Positions 53,710-61,255 of a stretch of DNA of 64,000 nt are shown piece after piece (positions within the stretch are counted from its first letter, which is position 1; each line of letters starts with the position of its first letter). The notes beneath the pieces were generated by a model. It did no database searches and had not been told where the DNA came from. It saw only the letters and a list, made by a program, of their open reading frames with translations. The translations under genes were made by a program, and so were the position numbers. The DNA is from Robiginitalea sp. SC105 (GTDB taxonomy: Bacteria; Bacteroidota; Bacteroidia; Flavobacteriales; Flavobacteriaceae). Location of the stretch: NCBI RefSeq assembly GCF_014243345.1, contig NZ_JACLZF010000002.1, positions 496,001 to 560,000 on the forward strand. The letters are read 5' to 3'.

Positions 53710-54453
53710 TCAATGTACGTCTTCTTTCAGGTACTCCTGGAAGTTTGCCTTGAACCGGTTAAGCCGGGGGATGGAAACATTCTGGATATAGGGGTTATCC
53801 GGGTGCTTGCGCTCGTAGTCCTGGTGGTACTCCTCGGCCTTGTAAAAGGTTTTCAGGGGGGAGACCTCCGTAACGATGGGCTGGTTGTAGACCTTGTTAT
53901 CTTCCAGGGCTTTCATGTAGGCGGTGATGATCTTCCGCTCGGTCTCATTTTCGTAAAAGGCGATGGACCGGTACTGCGCACCCCGGTCCGGTCCCTGGCG
54001 ATTGAGGGTCGTCGGGTTGTGGGAACCGAAAAACACCTGGACCAGTTCAAAGAAACTGACCACTTTCGGGTCGTAATACACCTTGACCGCTTCGGCATGC
54101 CCTGTACGGCCATAGCTCACCTGTTCGTAGGTCGGGTTTTCCTCGGTTCCTCCGGCATACCCGGATTCCACCTCGGCAACGCCCCGCACGCTTTCAAAAA
54201 TAGCCTCCACGCACCAGAAGCAACCGCTCGCAAAATAAGCAGTGTCGTATTGTGACAGGTCCTGGGGCTGGTTCTGGGAAACCAGGTCGTGGGCGGAAGT
54301 GTCGCCCCCATCTGATTTCAGGTCCACCGCGGTTTCCTGTGCGGCCGCCGTGGAAGGTGCAACTGAGGTGTCCGGGTTTTTGGCTTTGGACTGGCAGGCC
54401 ACTGCGAGTAGCAATCCCGCAGTGATCAATACTGTTTTTCTCAAATGTTTCAT
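53710..54453 (-). CDS. msrA: Peptide-methionine (S)-S-oxide reductase, lipoprotein
   Basis: 247 residues. A lipobox, LLLAVAC (Cys20), and a ~50-residue Ala/Ser/Asp linker precede the catalytic domain, so it acts in the envelope. ASGCFWCVEAIFESVRGV contains the nucleophile Cys78 in GCFWC. Other marks: GYAGGTEENPTYEQVSYGRTGHAEAVKV, FFGSHNPTTLNRQGPDRGAQYRSIAFY. It reduces the S-form of oxidised Met residues with thioredoxin-type electrons. It stands alone; the 190 bases downstream (53520-53709) carry no gene that I can see. Confidence 0.96.
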   Translation of the reverse strand: MKHLRKTVLITAGLLLAVACQSKAKNPDTSVAPSTAAAQETAVDLKSDGGDTSAHDLVSQNQPQDLSQYDTAYFASGCFWCVEAIFESVRGVAEVESGYAGGTEENPTYEQVSYGRTGHAEAVKVYYDPKVVSFFELVQVFFGSHNPTTLNRQGPDRGAQYRSIAFYENETERKIITAYMKALEDNKVYNQPIVTEVSPLKTFYKAEEYHQDYERKHPDNPYIQNVSIPRLNRFKANFQEYLKEDVH

Positions 54454-54596
54454 AGCAAAAATTATGGCTCCAATTTACGAAGGGATCATCCACTGAAACC
54501 CTAAAGGGCTGTTAAAGCTCAACCTCTGATTCAATTGGCTTCCCTCTAAAAGTCGGGGATACACCCCCATCCTTACGTGGCCTGTTTCCGGCAGGG

Positions 54597-55286
54597 GTGA
54601 AAAATAATCCGTTGGCAGATGAAGGGCTAAACAACTATCCCGTTTTTCGCGATATTTGGAAGATGCGGCAAAACACGCTACCCATACTGGATATCCCCTA
54701 TTCCGCGGAGGGCTACCGGCGAATCGACCTGACCGGCCAGGGTCCGACGGACTACCGGAAGCGCCTGTCGAACTTTTTCCTGGAGCCCGGGGTACTTGTC
54801 GGGTACGGGGGGTACCTCGAAAGGCGGAACCTGTATGAAGGCTACGCGCGCTTCGGCCGGGCAGGGGCCCCGTTGCGCAATATGCACCTGGGGCTGGACC
54901 TCTGGGCACCGGAAGGAACCGGGGTCCTGGTGCCCTTGGAGGGAACGGTGCACAGCTGGGCGAACCACCCGGGCGCCGGGGACTACGGCCCGGTGATCAT
55001 CCTGGAACACCAGGGTAGGGGCGGGCGCTTTTTTTCCCTTTACGGCCACCTCCACCCGGAGAGCCTGGAACACCTCCGGCCAGGCAAGTCCTTCCGACCG
55101 GGCGCATTGCTTGGCTGGCTTGGATCGGAGGCGCACAACGGGGGCTACCTGCCGCACCTGCATTTTCAGCTGATCCGGGACCTGCAGGGATACCGTGGGG
55201 ACTACCCTGGGGTATCGGATGCAGCCAGCTTGCCCTTTTTCCGGGAAAACTGCCCGGATCCGGCTTTTTTCCTTCGTCTCCCCTAG
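54597..55286 (+). CDS. M23-family peptidase (LytM-like)
   Basis: 229 residues from GTG 54597; ATG 54663 would remove ~22 residues of a helix that looks native, so the start is open. Zinc ligands of the M23 fold: H97 and D101 in MHLGLDLWAPEG, H187 and H189 in PHLHFQL, and the general His in YGHLHPES. It lacks a signal peptide, so it may be cytosolic, unlike most LytM cell-wall hydrolases. A flavobacterial family of the same layout is known to me but without a defined substrate. A hairpin lies just downstream. Confidence 0.85.
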   Translation: MKNNPLADEGLNNYPVFRDIWKMRQNTLPILDIPYSAEGYRRIDLTGQGPTDYRKRLSNFFLEPGVLVGYGGYLERRNLYEGYARFGRAGAPLRNMHLGLDLWAPEGTGVLVPLEGTVHSWANHPGAGDYGPVIILEHQGRGGRFFSLYGHLHPESLEHLRPGKSFRPGALLGWLGSEAHNGGYLPHLHFQLIRDLQGYRGDYPGVSDAASLPFFRENCPDPAFFLRLP

Positions 55287-55301
55287 TTCGATTTAGCGAT
55301 A

Positions 55302-55360
55302 AACGGCACGTTCTTTCGCCCAGGTGTTTTTCTGGGGCGAGCCGTTCACCGATGATTTTT
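55302..55360 (+). terminator. Nested hairpin, possible terminator of the M23 gene
   Basis: AACGGC (55302-55307) pairs with GCCGTT (55341-55346) around an inner stem CGCCCAG/CTGGGGCG (55317-55323 with 55332-55339, one bulge). TTTTT follows 9 bases later, so termination is plausible but not certain. Confidence 0.45.
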
Positions 55361-55469
55361 AGCGTCCTGTCCACTGGTCGGTCAGATACCGAAAAATATA
55401 GGGGTTTCGGCGACCCATTTCGCGTTGAACCCCTTTCCTGCGGTTATTTTACTATAAGAAATTTAAGTC

Positions 55470-55733
55470 ATGAAAACCACTGCAACCGTCCTTTTTGTAC
55501 TCTTCTTCGGACTGATCGCCTCCGCCCAGGATTCCCGCAAGCAGCAGGATTCCCGCGATCAGAAGGTTGCGACCATCGAAATGGGTTTGGTTCAAATAAC
55601 AGAGGTTGCCGCTACAACCAGCGCTAACACAGCAACCAATAACCGGGAGGTAGCCCGTCTGTATCGCCGCAGTGACTCCAGGGTGAAGAAACACCTGCAT
55701 TTCACTACCAGGAAAGATTTTCAGATGGCCTAG
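55470..55733 (+). CDS. Small exported hypothetical of a flavobacterial family
   Basis: 87 residues, signal peptide MKTTATVLFVLFFGLIASAQ. The mature protein is short and charged (KVATIEMGLVQITEVAATTS, EVARLYRRSDSRVKKHLHFTTRKDF). I recognise a family of similar Flavobacteriia proteins ending in VARLYKF-like text, without a function. Its TAG shares the CTAG at 55730-55733 with the stop of tesA on the other strand. A perfect CCGAAA/TTTCGG hairpin lies ~60 bases upstream. Confidence 0.75.
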   Translation: MKTTATVLFVLFFGLIASAQDSRKQQDSRDQKVATIEMGLVQITEVAATTSANTATNNREVARLYRRSDSRVKKHLHFTTRKDFQMA

Positions 55734-56440
55734 GGGGCGGCTGGCTCCTTTGCTTCCAGGACGGGTTGCAACACCTCCCAGACATTATCCGCCAGTATCT
55801 GATGCCCTTCCGCAGTGGGGTGAATGCCATCCTGCTGGTTGAGTTCCGGGATCCCGCCCACGCCCGCCAATAGGAACGGGACCAGTTTCAGATTGTACTG
55901 CTCGGCCAGTTCAGGGAATATATTCCGGAATTCGGAGGTGTAATCCGGCCCCATGTTCGGGGGTAGTTGCATGCCCGTGAGGATGATCCGGGTAGTGGAA
56001 TCCTTCTGACGCACCCGTTCCACGATGGTTGCCAGGTTTTTTCGTGTTTCTTCCAGCGGTATCCCGCGCAATCCGTCGTTCGCCCCCAATTCGAGGACAA
56101 AAACCGAAACAGGTTGCCGCAGCACCCAGTCCAGGCGATTCACGCCACTGGCTGTGGTTTCTCCGCTGAGGCCTGCGTTCACTACCTTAAAGGGATATCC
56201 CAGGGAATCCATCCGTTCGCCGATCAGGGCCGGAAAGGCCTGTTCGGGTTCAAGGCCGAGACCTGCGGTCAGCGAATCCCCGAAGAAAAGAATGGTGTTG
56301 CCGGTCCCTGCGACGGTCGTTTCCTCCACATTGCCGGACGGGGAATTGCCCTCAGGACCCTGCTTCTTCCCCTGTTCCCCGCCACATCCGAGGAGCAGGA
56401 AAACCAATAAAATATAACGAAACTTTAAGAGTCCTGCCAT
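55730..56440 (-). CDS. tesA: SGNH arylesterase / TesA-like lipoprotein
   Basis: 236 residues. LLVFLLLGC gives a lipobox (Cys19), followed by a linker and the SGNH domain: FFGDSLTAGLGL (Ser56), LSGETTASG (Gly), VLELGANDGLRG (Asn) and QQDGIHPTAEGH (Asp/His). It hydrolyses acyl esters and thioesters. In E. coli tesA is divergent from ybbA-ybbP, and here the same three-gene neighbourhood is kept, 72 bases apart. Confidence 0.92.
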   Translation of the reverse strand: MAGLLKFRYILLVFLLLGCGGEQGKKQGPEGNSPSGNVEETTVAGTGNTILFFGDSLTAGLGLEPEQAFPALIGERMDSLGYPFKVVNAGLSGETTASGVNRLDWVLRQPVSVFVLELGANDGLRGIPLEETRKNLATIVERVRQKDSTTRIILTGMQLPPNMGPDYTSEFRNIFPELAEQYNLKLVPFLLAGVGGIPELNQQDGIHPTAEGHQILADNVWEVLQPVLEAKEPAAP

Positions 56441-56512
56441 GCCGATTGTCCCCGTGTTTTAAATTGTATTGTGTATTTTACGCGCTTTGCAAAACCTACA
56501 GAAAAGCGATTT

Positions 56513-57199
56513 ATGTCAAATATATTAAACGTTCGCGAGCTTCGGAAAAGCTACGACAGCGGCGGGTCCGAACTCACCGTCCTGGACGATATCACCTTTT
56601 CGGTGCCTGCCGGTACCACCTATGCCATCGTAGGACCCTCAGGTAGCGGTAAAACGACGCTGCTGGGCCTTTGTGCCGGGTTGGATGCAGCGGATTACGG
56701 GACCGTGGAACTCTGCGGGGTGGCCCTGGAGGCTTTGAGCGAAGACGAACGTGCGGTTTTGCGAAACCGGAAGGTCGGGTTTATCTTCCAGAATTTTCAA
56801 TTACTGCAGACCCTCACCGCTTTGGAGAATGTGAGCGTACCCCTCGAATTGCGCGGGCAAAAGGATGCGGCTGCTACAGCCGCGGAACTCCTGGGGAAGG
56901 TCGGGCTCGGGGAGCGGGTTTCGCATTATCCCAGCCAGCTCTCCGGGGGCGAGCAACAGCGGGTGGCCCTGGCCAGGGCTTTTGCCAACCGCCCGGAAGT
57001 ACTGTTTGCGGATGAACCCACGGGAAACCTGGATGAAGATACCGGCGAGCGGGTAGTGGAGTTGCTTTTTGACCTGAACAAGGAAGCCGGTACCACCCTG
57101 ATCATTGTGACCCACGATATGGACCTCGCCCGGCGGTGCGACCGCATGCTGCGGCTCAAGGGGGGCAAGGTGTACGAACGCCAGGAAATACCAGCATGA
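56513..57199 (+). CDS. ABC transporter ATP-binding protein, LolD/YbbA-like
   Basis: 228 residues from ATG 56513; Walker A VGPSGSGKTT, Q-loop IFQNFQLL, signature YPSQLSGGEQQRVALARA, Walker B EVLFADEPTGNLD, His THDMDLA. It is the MacB/LolD group, working with an FtsX-type permease as a mechanotransmission complex rather than a classic pore. It overlaps the permease gene by 4 bases (ATGA). It is divergent from tesA as in ybbA-tesA. Confidence 0.95.
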   Translation: MSNILNVRELRKSYDSGGSELTVLDDITFSVPAGTTYAIVGPSGSGKTTLLGLCAGLDAADYGTVELCGVALEALSEDERAVLRNRKVGFIFQNFQLLQTLTALENVSVPLELRGQKDAAATAAELLGKVGLGERVSHYPSQLSGGEQQRVALARAFANRPEVLFADEPTGNLDEDTGERVVELLFDLNKEAGTTLIIVTHDMDLARRCDRMLRLKGGKVYERQEIPA

Positions 57200-59754
57200 T
57201 GGAAGCCACCCCGGACAGACAGCAGACGGCAGGCACCCGGTGGCTTTTCCGGATGGCCTGGCGGGATGGCCGCGCCAGCCTCAGGCGCCTTGTCCTTTTC
57301 ATGGGGTCCATCGTCCTGGGTATCGGGGCCCTTGTGGCCATACAAAATTTCGGCCTGACGCTGGAGAATACCATAGCCGGCCAGTCCAAGGAACTCATGG
57401 GCGCCGATTACCTCGTGGACATGGACCATGTCCCGTCTCCCGAATTACTTGACACGATCCGGCGGATGCCCGGTACGTACAAACAGGAAGTGAATTTTGC
57501 TTCCATGGTGGCCTTCCCGGACCGGGAGGGCACCCGCCTGGTGCGGGTCCGGGGGATACAGGCAGGATACCCGATCTACGGGGCCCTGGAAACAGATCCG
57601 GCCGATGCCGGCTTCGGGGAAGAGCAGCAGCCGAGGGCCCTGCTGGACGAGTCCCTGATGACCCAATACCGCCTGCGGCCGGGAGATTCGGTGACCATCG
57701 GCAACCTGACGCTGCCCATTGGCGGTGCCATCGTCTCCGCCCCGGGGAACACGGCCGTTAGTACTTCCGTGGCCCCCGTTATCTGGATTCCCTTCGGGAG
57801 TATCGAAAAAACCGGCCTGATCCAGACCGGGAGCCGGGTGGAATACAACTTCTATTTCCGGGCCCCGGAAGGTGCTGACCTGGACGCGATCTATGACGAA
57901 TGGGACCCGGTGATGGACCGGAACAATGCGGATGTGGACCTGCATACGGACACAAGTCAGCGGCTGGGCCGTAGGTTCGAAAACGTCGGCCGGTTCCTGA
58001 AGCTGGTGGCCTTTGTGGCCTTGTTGCTCGGCTGCCTCGGGATTGCGAGTTCCGTGCATATCTACATGCGTGAAAAGCGCCAGTTCATCGCCATCCTGAA
58101 ATGCCTGGGGGCCACCCGCCGCCAAACCTTCCAGGTTTTCCTGGTCCAGGTGTGCGCCATTGGCTTGCTGGGGGGCATCCTCGGCACTTCGATCGGCCTG
58201 GCCCTTCAACAGGTGTTTCCCTATTTCGTTGCGGATTTCCTTCCCCTGGAACTGGACTGGAGTGCCCATTGGGGGCCCGTGCTACTGGGCATCCTGCTCG
58301 GGCTTGTGATGGCCGTGCTTTTTGGCCTGTTGCCCCTGCTGGGGACCTGGTTTGTCAGTCCCCTGGCGGCCCTCAGGATCGGCATGCAGAATTCGCGCCT
58401 TTCCAAACGGCTTACGGCCCTGGTAATGGCCATCATCCTGTTGGTCCTCTGGGGGGTATCCGCCGGGTTGCTCGGACAACCCCTGCGGGCACTGGGCTTC
58501 GTTGCGGGGATCGCGACCACCTTCCTGATCCTGGCTGCCGTGGCCTGGGGGGGCATGCGCCTTATCCGCAGATTTTTCCCGCATTCCTGGGGTTTTGAAG
58601 CCCGGCAGAGCCTTCTGAACCTGTTCCGGCCCAACAACCAGACCCTGGTGCTGATACTGGCCATCGGCATTGGCACCTTCCTGATCAGCACGCTGTATTT
58701 TACCCAGGATATGCTCCTGATCCGGGCGGAGGTGGAAGACCAGCGGCCGGCCGCCAACCTGATCCTGCTCGATGTACAGGCCGAACAACAGGAAGCCGTG
58801 GCCGAGACCACCCGCTCCCAGGGGTTGCCGGTACTGGAAAACATCCCCATCGTCACCATGCGGCTGGACCGGATCAAGGACCGGCCCGTACAGGAAATTC
58901 GGGAGGACACCACGGCGACCATCAACCAGTGGATCCTCTCCCACGAATTCCGGGTCACCTACAGGGATTCGCTGATCGGCTCCGAGCAGCTGACCCAGGG
59001 CGAATGGGTATCCTCCTACGACGGAGAAGGCCCCATACCCATCTCCCTTTCGGACAATGTGGCCCGGGATGCTGAGGTTACTATAGGCGACCGGCTGGTT
59101 TTCAACGTGCAGGGCGTCTTGATGGAAACCGAGGTGGCCAGTATCCGGGAGGTTGACTGGGGCAGGTTGCAACTGAATTTCTCGGTGGTTTTCCCACCGG
59201 AAGTGCTGGAAAATGCTCCGCGTTTCCACGTGCTGACCACCCGGGCAACGGATGCCGGCAAATCGGCCCGCCTCCAGCAGGAACTCGTCCGTGCCTACCC
59301 GAATATCACCGTCCTGGACATCCGGCAGTTATTGACTGTGGTTTCGGACATCCTGGATAAAATCGGCTGGGTGATCCGGTTTATGGCCTTTTTCAGTATC
59401 CTCACCGGCCTGATCGTGCTGATCGGGGCGGTGCGCACCAGCAAATTCCAGCGGATCCGCGAAAGTGTCCTGCTGAGGACCCTGGGGGCTCGTTCCAAAC
59501 AAATCCTGCGGATCACCACCCTGGAGTACCTGTTCCTCGGCGGAATCGGGAGTGTTATGGGGGTACTGCTGGCCCTGGCAGCCACCCAGCTGCTGGCCCT
59601 GAATATTTTCGAGACCAGTTTTGTCCCCTCCTGGGTTCCATTTGCCGTGGTGGTTCCGGGCATCTGCCTGATGGTACTGGCCATCGGCCTGCTCAACAGC
59701 CGGGCCGTAATCAGCAGCCCGCCCCTGCAGGTATTGCGGCGGGAAGGTGTCTGA
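57196..59754 (+). CDS. FtsX/YbbP-type ABC permease
   Basis: 852 residues from ATG 57196. Membrane helix at ~32-50, a large periplasmic domain, then FtsX modules: GRFLKLVAFVALLLGCLGIASSVHIYMREK and FMAFFSILTGLIVLIGAVRTSKFQRIRESVLLRTLGARSKQIL; the repeated ...LGA(T/R)RxQ... coupling turns are typical. About ten helices in two FtsX blocks, as in E. coli YbbP. The complex may remove lipids or lipoproteins, or tie to TesA, but the cargo is unknown. It ends the unit. Confidence 0.93.
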   Translation: MMEATPDRQQTAGTRWLFRMAWRDGRASLRRLVLFMGSIVLGIGALVAIQNFGLTLENTIAGQSKELMGADYLVDMDHVPSPELLDTIRRMPGTYKQEVNFASMVAFPDREGTRLVRVRGIQAGYPIYGALETDPADAGFGEEQQPRALLDESLMTQYRLRPGDSVTIGNLTLPIGGAIVSAPGNTAVSTSVAPVIWIPFGSIEKTGLIQTGSRVEYNFYFRAPEGADLDAIYDEWDPVMDRNNADVDLHTDTSQRLGRRFENVGRFLKLVAFVALLLGCLGIASSVHIYMREKRQFIAILKCLGATRRQTFQVFLVQVCAIGLLGGILGTSIGLALQQVFPYFVADFLPLELDWSAHWGPVLLGILLGLVMAVLFGLLPLLGTWFVSPLAALRIGMQNSRLSKRLTALVMAIILLVLWGVSAGLLGQPLRALGFVAGIATTFLILAAVAWGGMRLIRRFFPHSWGFEARQSLLNLFRPNNQTLVLILAIGIGTFLISTLYFTQDMLLIRAEVEDQRPAANLILLDVQAEQQEAVAETTRSQGLPVLENIPIVTMRLDRIKDRPVQEIREDTTATINQWILSHEFRVTYRDSLIGSEQLTQGEWVSSYDGEGPIPISLSDNVARDAEVTIGDRLVFNVQGVLMETEVASIREVDWGRLQLNFSVVFPPEVLENAPRFHVLTTRATDAGKSARLQQELVRAYPNITVLDIRQLLTVVSDILDKIGWVIRFMAFFSILTGLIVLIGAVRTSKFQRIRESVLLRTLGARSKQILRITTLEYLFLGGIGSVMGVLLALAATQLLALNIFETSFVPSWVPFAVVVPGICLMVLAIGLLNSRAVISSPPLQVLRREGV

Positions 59755-59824
59755 TTTTTTCCGTCCGAATCGCTTTCTTGCCGGCATGGCTGGCCGGCCC
59801 AAACAACAGCCAGATCACCCTGCT

Positions 59825-60766
59825 TTAGGGCAGGACTACCCGGATGGGGAAGCGCCGGGAGAGCAACAGGCTTTCGGCCTCGGAGAGTTCGGTAAATGTC
59901 TTGCCGAATACGCGCCGCGCATATTGGTCCCTAACTTCGCTGACGGCCAGGGTAATACGGTTTTTTAACAGGATGAACTGCCGGTATTTTACATCCAGTT
60001 CCAGATCGATGATGTAGAGGGCCTCGGGGCCGAATTCCCGGGCGTGCCGGTAGACCAGTTCACTCAGGCCCGCTTCGTCCACCAGGCGGTCGGAGACAAT
60101 GGTCTGCGACCTTTCGTTCAGGTAGACCCGGAATACATTGGCGCCCCGGTTGGCGTAGCGGGCGGCCTGCTCGCTAACGCTTTCAGCAAGGACTTCGGGA
60201 TTGACAGGCGCACGCGCCTGCAGGTCGATCAGGTAATAGGTTTGCAGCCTGTAAAAGGGCCAGTTGAACTCGGATTCCCCCAGGATATCCAGCAGGGAGG
60301 ACGCCTGCAGCTCCGCACTGATCCCTTCCGTCACCAGGATGTCCCGCCGGTCCATGAACCGGGTGAGGACGGCGTCGGGATTGCCCGACCGGAACCGCTC
60401 CAGCTCCAGCTGGCACCTGCGCCAGGCCGTGGAGTCCCTGGGCAGTGACCGCAATCGGGCGTTGAAACTCCCGGGGTCGCCGGTGTCGATGCGCTGGCCT
60501 GAGGCGATACGTTGCAGTAAACCCCTGAAATCCAGGGCTTCCGGGCCTTCCAGGATCCCTTCCCCGATGAGCTCGGATTCATAGGTGCGCATCAGGCTGT
60601 CCAGGGGGCTGCCGTCCGGCACAAAGGTTTCGCGCAGGCATGAAAAGAAGGTTTCTTCAGGCGGGATGGACTGGCCTGCTGCGGGCAGAGCGATCGACAG
60701 AAAAAACAAGTGGAAAAGCACCAATTTTACGGATGGGTGCGGACCTGGGATTGGGATGCCTGACAT
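59825..60766 (-). CDS. Exported protein with ExbD-like C-terminal domain
   Basis: 313 residues with a signal peptide (VKLVLFHLFFLSIALPAAGQ). Residues ~35-200 are a helical region without a family that I know. Residues ~210-313 read like the periplasmic domain of Bacteroidota ExbD: NVFRVYLNERSQTIVSDRLVD, ALYIIDLELDVKYRQFILLKNRITLAV, then VRDQYARRVFGKTFTELSEAE, a run close to the RNQYS...KYGKxFxELSxEE end of those ExbDs. It lacks the ExbD N-terminal membrane anchor with its essential Asp and no exbB/tonB is adjacent. Function is open. Confidence 0.75.
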   Translation of the reverse strand: MSGIPIPGPHPSVKLVLFHLFFLSIALPAAGQSIPPEETFFSCLRETFVPDGSPLDSLMRTYESELIGEGILEGPEALDFRGLLQRIASGQRIDTGDPGSFNARLRSLPRDSTAWRRCQLELERFRSGNPDAVLTRFMDRRDILVTEGISAELQASSLLDILGESEFNWPFYRLQTYYLIDLQARAPVNPEVLAESVSEQAARYANRGANVFRVYLNERSQTIVSDRLVDEAGLSELVYRHAREFGPEALYIIDLELDVKYRQFILLKNRITLAVSEVRDQYARRVFGKTFTELSEAESLLLSRRFPIRVVLP

Positions 60767-60931
60767 AGAATGAAAATTCGGGAAGCAAAAAGATACGGAA
60801 TTCTCCCCTGATTATGCAGGTTTGCGGGCCGCATCCCGGAACAGGTTGCTTTTTAACCTTTTATTGGGTCATTGGACCCGAATTTAACAGGAAACTCGCA
60901 TTTGCAATGTAATTTCAGGTATTTAAAGGGT

Positions 60932-60939
60932 TACCTTTG
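60932..60939 (+). promoter_or_regulatory. Probable -7 box of the 60996 small-protein transcript
   Basis: TACCTTTG matches TAnnTTTG. A TTTG at 60901-60904 is further than usual (27 bases). A start site near 60945 would begin at a hairpin. Confidence 0.5.
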
Positions 60940-60944
60940 ACCCC

Positions 60945-60963
60945 GTCCGGCAGCGTGCCGGGC
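60945..60963 (+). other. 5' leader hairpin of the small-protein transcript
   Basis: GTCCGGCA (60945-60952) pairs with TGCCGGGC (60956-60963, one G-T) around a 3-nt loop. It lies at the predicted 5' end and could protect the RNA. Confidence 0.55.
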
Positions 60964-60995
60964 ATCCCAGCCTCCGGGCACCTAAAAAAGAAACT

Positions 60996-61085
60996 ATGAT
61001 ACTATTTGCTATCGCATTAACCGGCATCGCCTTCACATTGTTGCTGACTTTCCGCAAACTTAAGCCTGTCCGGGTAAAGAAGTAA
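60996..61085 (+). CDS. 29-residue single-span membrane peptide
   Basis: ATG 60996 to TAA 61085 encodes 29 residues: a hydrophobic stretch (MILFAIALTGIAFTLLLTF) and a basic tail (RKLKPVRVKK) that would stay cytosolic. The AAAGAAA stretch before the start is A-rich, as in Bacteroidota leaders. A promoter-like box, a leader hairpin and an intrinsic terminator surround it, which is why I regard it as real. No function is known. It was missed by length-based gene finding. Confidence 0.6.
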   Translation: MILFAIALTGIAFTLLLTFRKLKPVRVKK

Positions 61086-61100
61086 ACGAACTAAAATTTA

Positions 61101-61144
61101 AACCCCTGTCACCAACGCCATAAGCGTTGAGGACAGGGGTTTTA
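61101..61144 (+). terminator. Intrinsic terminator of the small-protein transcript
   Basis: AACCCCTGTC (61101-61110) pairs perfectly with GACAGGGGTT (61132-61141), with an inner AACGC/GCGTT stem (61114-61118, 61124-61128), followed by TTTA. Confidence 0.85.
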
Positions 61145-61155
61145 CTTTGCAATCT

Positions 61156-61255
61156 ATCCATTCCGGTTTAAACAGATCCATTCCGGTCGAAATAAATCCA
61201 TCTCGGTTGAAATCCGTTCAAGCCAATTGAAATCAGTCCATCCCCGGCTGTTTCA
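61156..61255. repeat. 20-bp degenerate tandem repeat over the end of an amidohydrolase gene
   Basis: Five 20-base units (61156, 61176, 61196, 61216, 61236). Units 1-3 are close copies of ATCCATTCCGGTYGAAAYAA; units 4-5 are diverged. The gene's stop codon is at the end of unit 4, so unit 5 is coding and units 1-4 lie downstream of it. Confidence 0.8.
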
